Of a stretch of DNA of 64,000 nucleotides, positions 62,933 through 64,000 are shown piece by piece. The notes below the pieces were generated by a model. The model searched no databases. It was not told the origin of the DNA and worked only from the letters and a program-made list of their open reading frames with translations. The DNA comes from Bolinopsis microptera. Lineage: Eukaryota; Ctenophora; Tentaculata; Lobata; Bolinopsidae. The stretch is from contig NC_087077.1 of the NCBI RefSeq assembly GCF_026151205.1, positions 13,056,983-13,120,982 of the forward strand, in the 5' to 3' direction. The position numbers were made by a program, and so were the translations under genes. Each line of letters opens with the position of its first letter. Position 1 is the stretch's first letter.

Positions 62933-64000
62933 GTAGGCTCTACTTCTCGCATTTTACTACCTGGAAAAGGAGAAAAAGAAAAGATGTAAAAATCTCAGGG
63001 ACTCCAAGTGTGAGATTGCCAGGCTGAAGCGAGGAATGTAGCTATAAAATACTCACTCAGAATGTACAGAAGGGAGACAACCGAATGGTGTTCACGAGGG
63101 CAAACAGAGCTAGGCGATGCTTAATCAAGACAGCAATGTGCACTCCTGCTGGAGGGGCATGGTCCGGGAACTGGAGGGAAGCAATGTTGGAGGGCTGACA
63201 TGCTTAAAAGAGTGGACCATTGATCAACAAGATCAAGGTAAAGCTCCATCATATTCTGCAAAATCAAGGTACTACTCACAACGGAAAGGGTTCAGAAATG
63301 GAAGACTATTTTGCATACTCTTCTGGCTCAAAACGACGGTAGAGAACGCGTGAAGAGGATATTGATCCAGTCCACGCACTCTGAATATCGGAAACAGAAC
63401 GTTTACGTTGGCATTGAGTACAGGAAAGCGTCAAAGTCGGCATTAAAGGAAGGGGAAAGCAATGGGTGACGACAAATAGCCCCGAAGTTCTTAAAACGAT
63501 GCGACCTTGATCAAATTGTCTTAGGACTTCTGTACAATGCTCTATTGAATTGTGAGAAAACCTGACCATTGGTCAACTTGCCTACATCTACCACTTCAAA
63601 GAAGGGCGACTTTAGCGGAACCAATGACCTATCGGGAATTAGCTTGTCATCAACTAGTTGCCAAGTCTCTAAAAAAGATGGTTCTAAAACGTTGAAGCCA
63701 GAAATCGAGACAATTCTGCGTAGAACGAATGGTTCAGACCAGGAGGTAACAATCAACAGATATTGGTACTGAGACGTCTTATAGAGAGGTGTCAAGAGTC
63801 GGGAAACTGCCAGCTGTTCCTGACTTCTATAGACTTTAAGAAGGCTTTCGACAGTGTTATACATCGTGGGAAAATGCTAAGATTCTAGAAGCTTTCGGCA
63901 TTCCAGTCAAATCGTTGCAGCTTTATACGGCTCATGTACGAGAGGACAATGGCAAAGTCCTAAACTCAGACGCGAGGTAAGGAAACTGAATTGTTCGAGA
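62933..64000 (+). pseudogene. LINE reverse transcriptase body, unit 18 (cut by the window edge)
   Basis: The body runs to the window end just after the ELFE codons that precede motif B, so the FADD box and C terminus are outside. Motif A DNA (63819-63870) differs from the majority by a C gained in CTTCTATAG and a TAT gained in GTTATAC. RT-2 DNA reads CGAATGGTTCAGACCAGGAG (63726-63745). Confidence 0.85.

Overview
The window looks like animal nuclear DNA, most likely from a marine invertebrate such as a cnidarian or mollusc (inference from the reverse transcriptase type; the species cannot be read from the sequence). There is no bacterial gene organisation. No ordinary protein-coding gene, tRNA or rRNA could be supported.

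Region 1 (about 1-12326) is AT-rich, apparently non-coding DNA. Its clearest feature is an 876-bp non-autonomous DNA transposon (MITE-like) at 6925-7800. It has mirrored termini (CCTTACTCGGGATTA at the left, its reverse complement at the right), is flanked by TA on both sides, and carries no transposase. The region also has several short tandem repeats and a cluster of palindromes that match the RFX/X-box consensus (2327-2506).

Region 2 (about 12327-64000) is one head-to-tail macrosatellite whose unit is about 2.94 kb. Each unit joins (a) a block of 25 copies of a 36-bp minisatellite, with copy variants in the same order in every unit I counted, to (b) a body of about 2.0 kb. The body encodes the linker, reverse transcriptase and C-terminal parts of a non-LTR retrotransposon (LINE) that resembles RTE-type elements but lacks its endonuclease. 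The window holds 17 bodies that run to their 3' end and an eighteenth cut by the window edge. The left edge of the array falls inside the minisatellite, at about copy 16 of 25. The right edge lies outside the window.

The repeat units appear to be the same sequence read many times with dense small insertions, deletions and substitutions. Frequent loss of C, A-to-T changes and sudden homopolymer bursts point to an unpolished long-read assembly. Every reverse transcriptase copy is therefore broken as written, yet all key motifs can be found by comparing copies, so it is not possible to say whether the native copies are intact. At the LINE/minisatellite junctions the monomer stops and resumes with a short duplication (AGTGGTAGT). 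This suggests that a 5'-truncated LINE landed in an existing minisatellite and that the pair was then amplified together. That composite, ordered structure is the most interesting object in the window.
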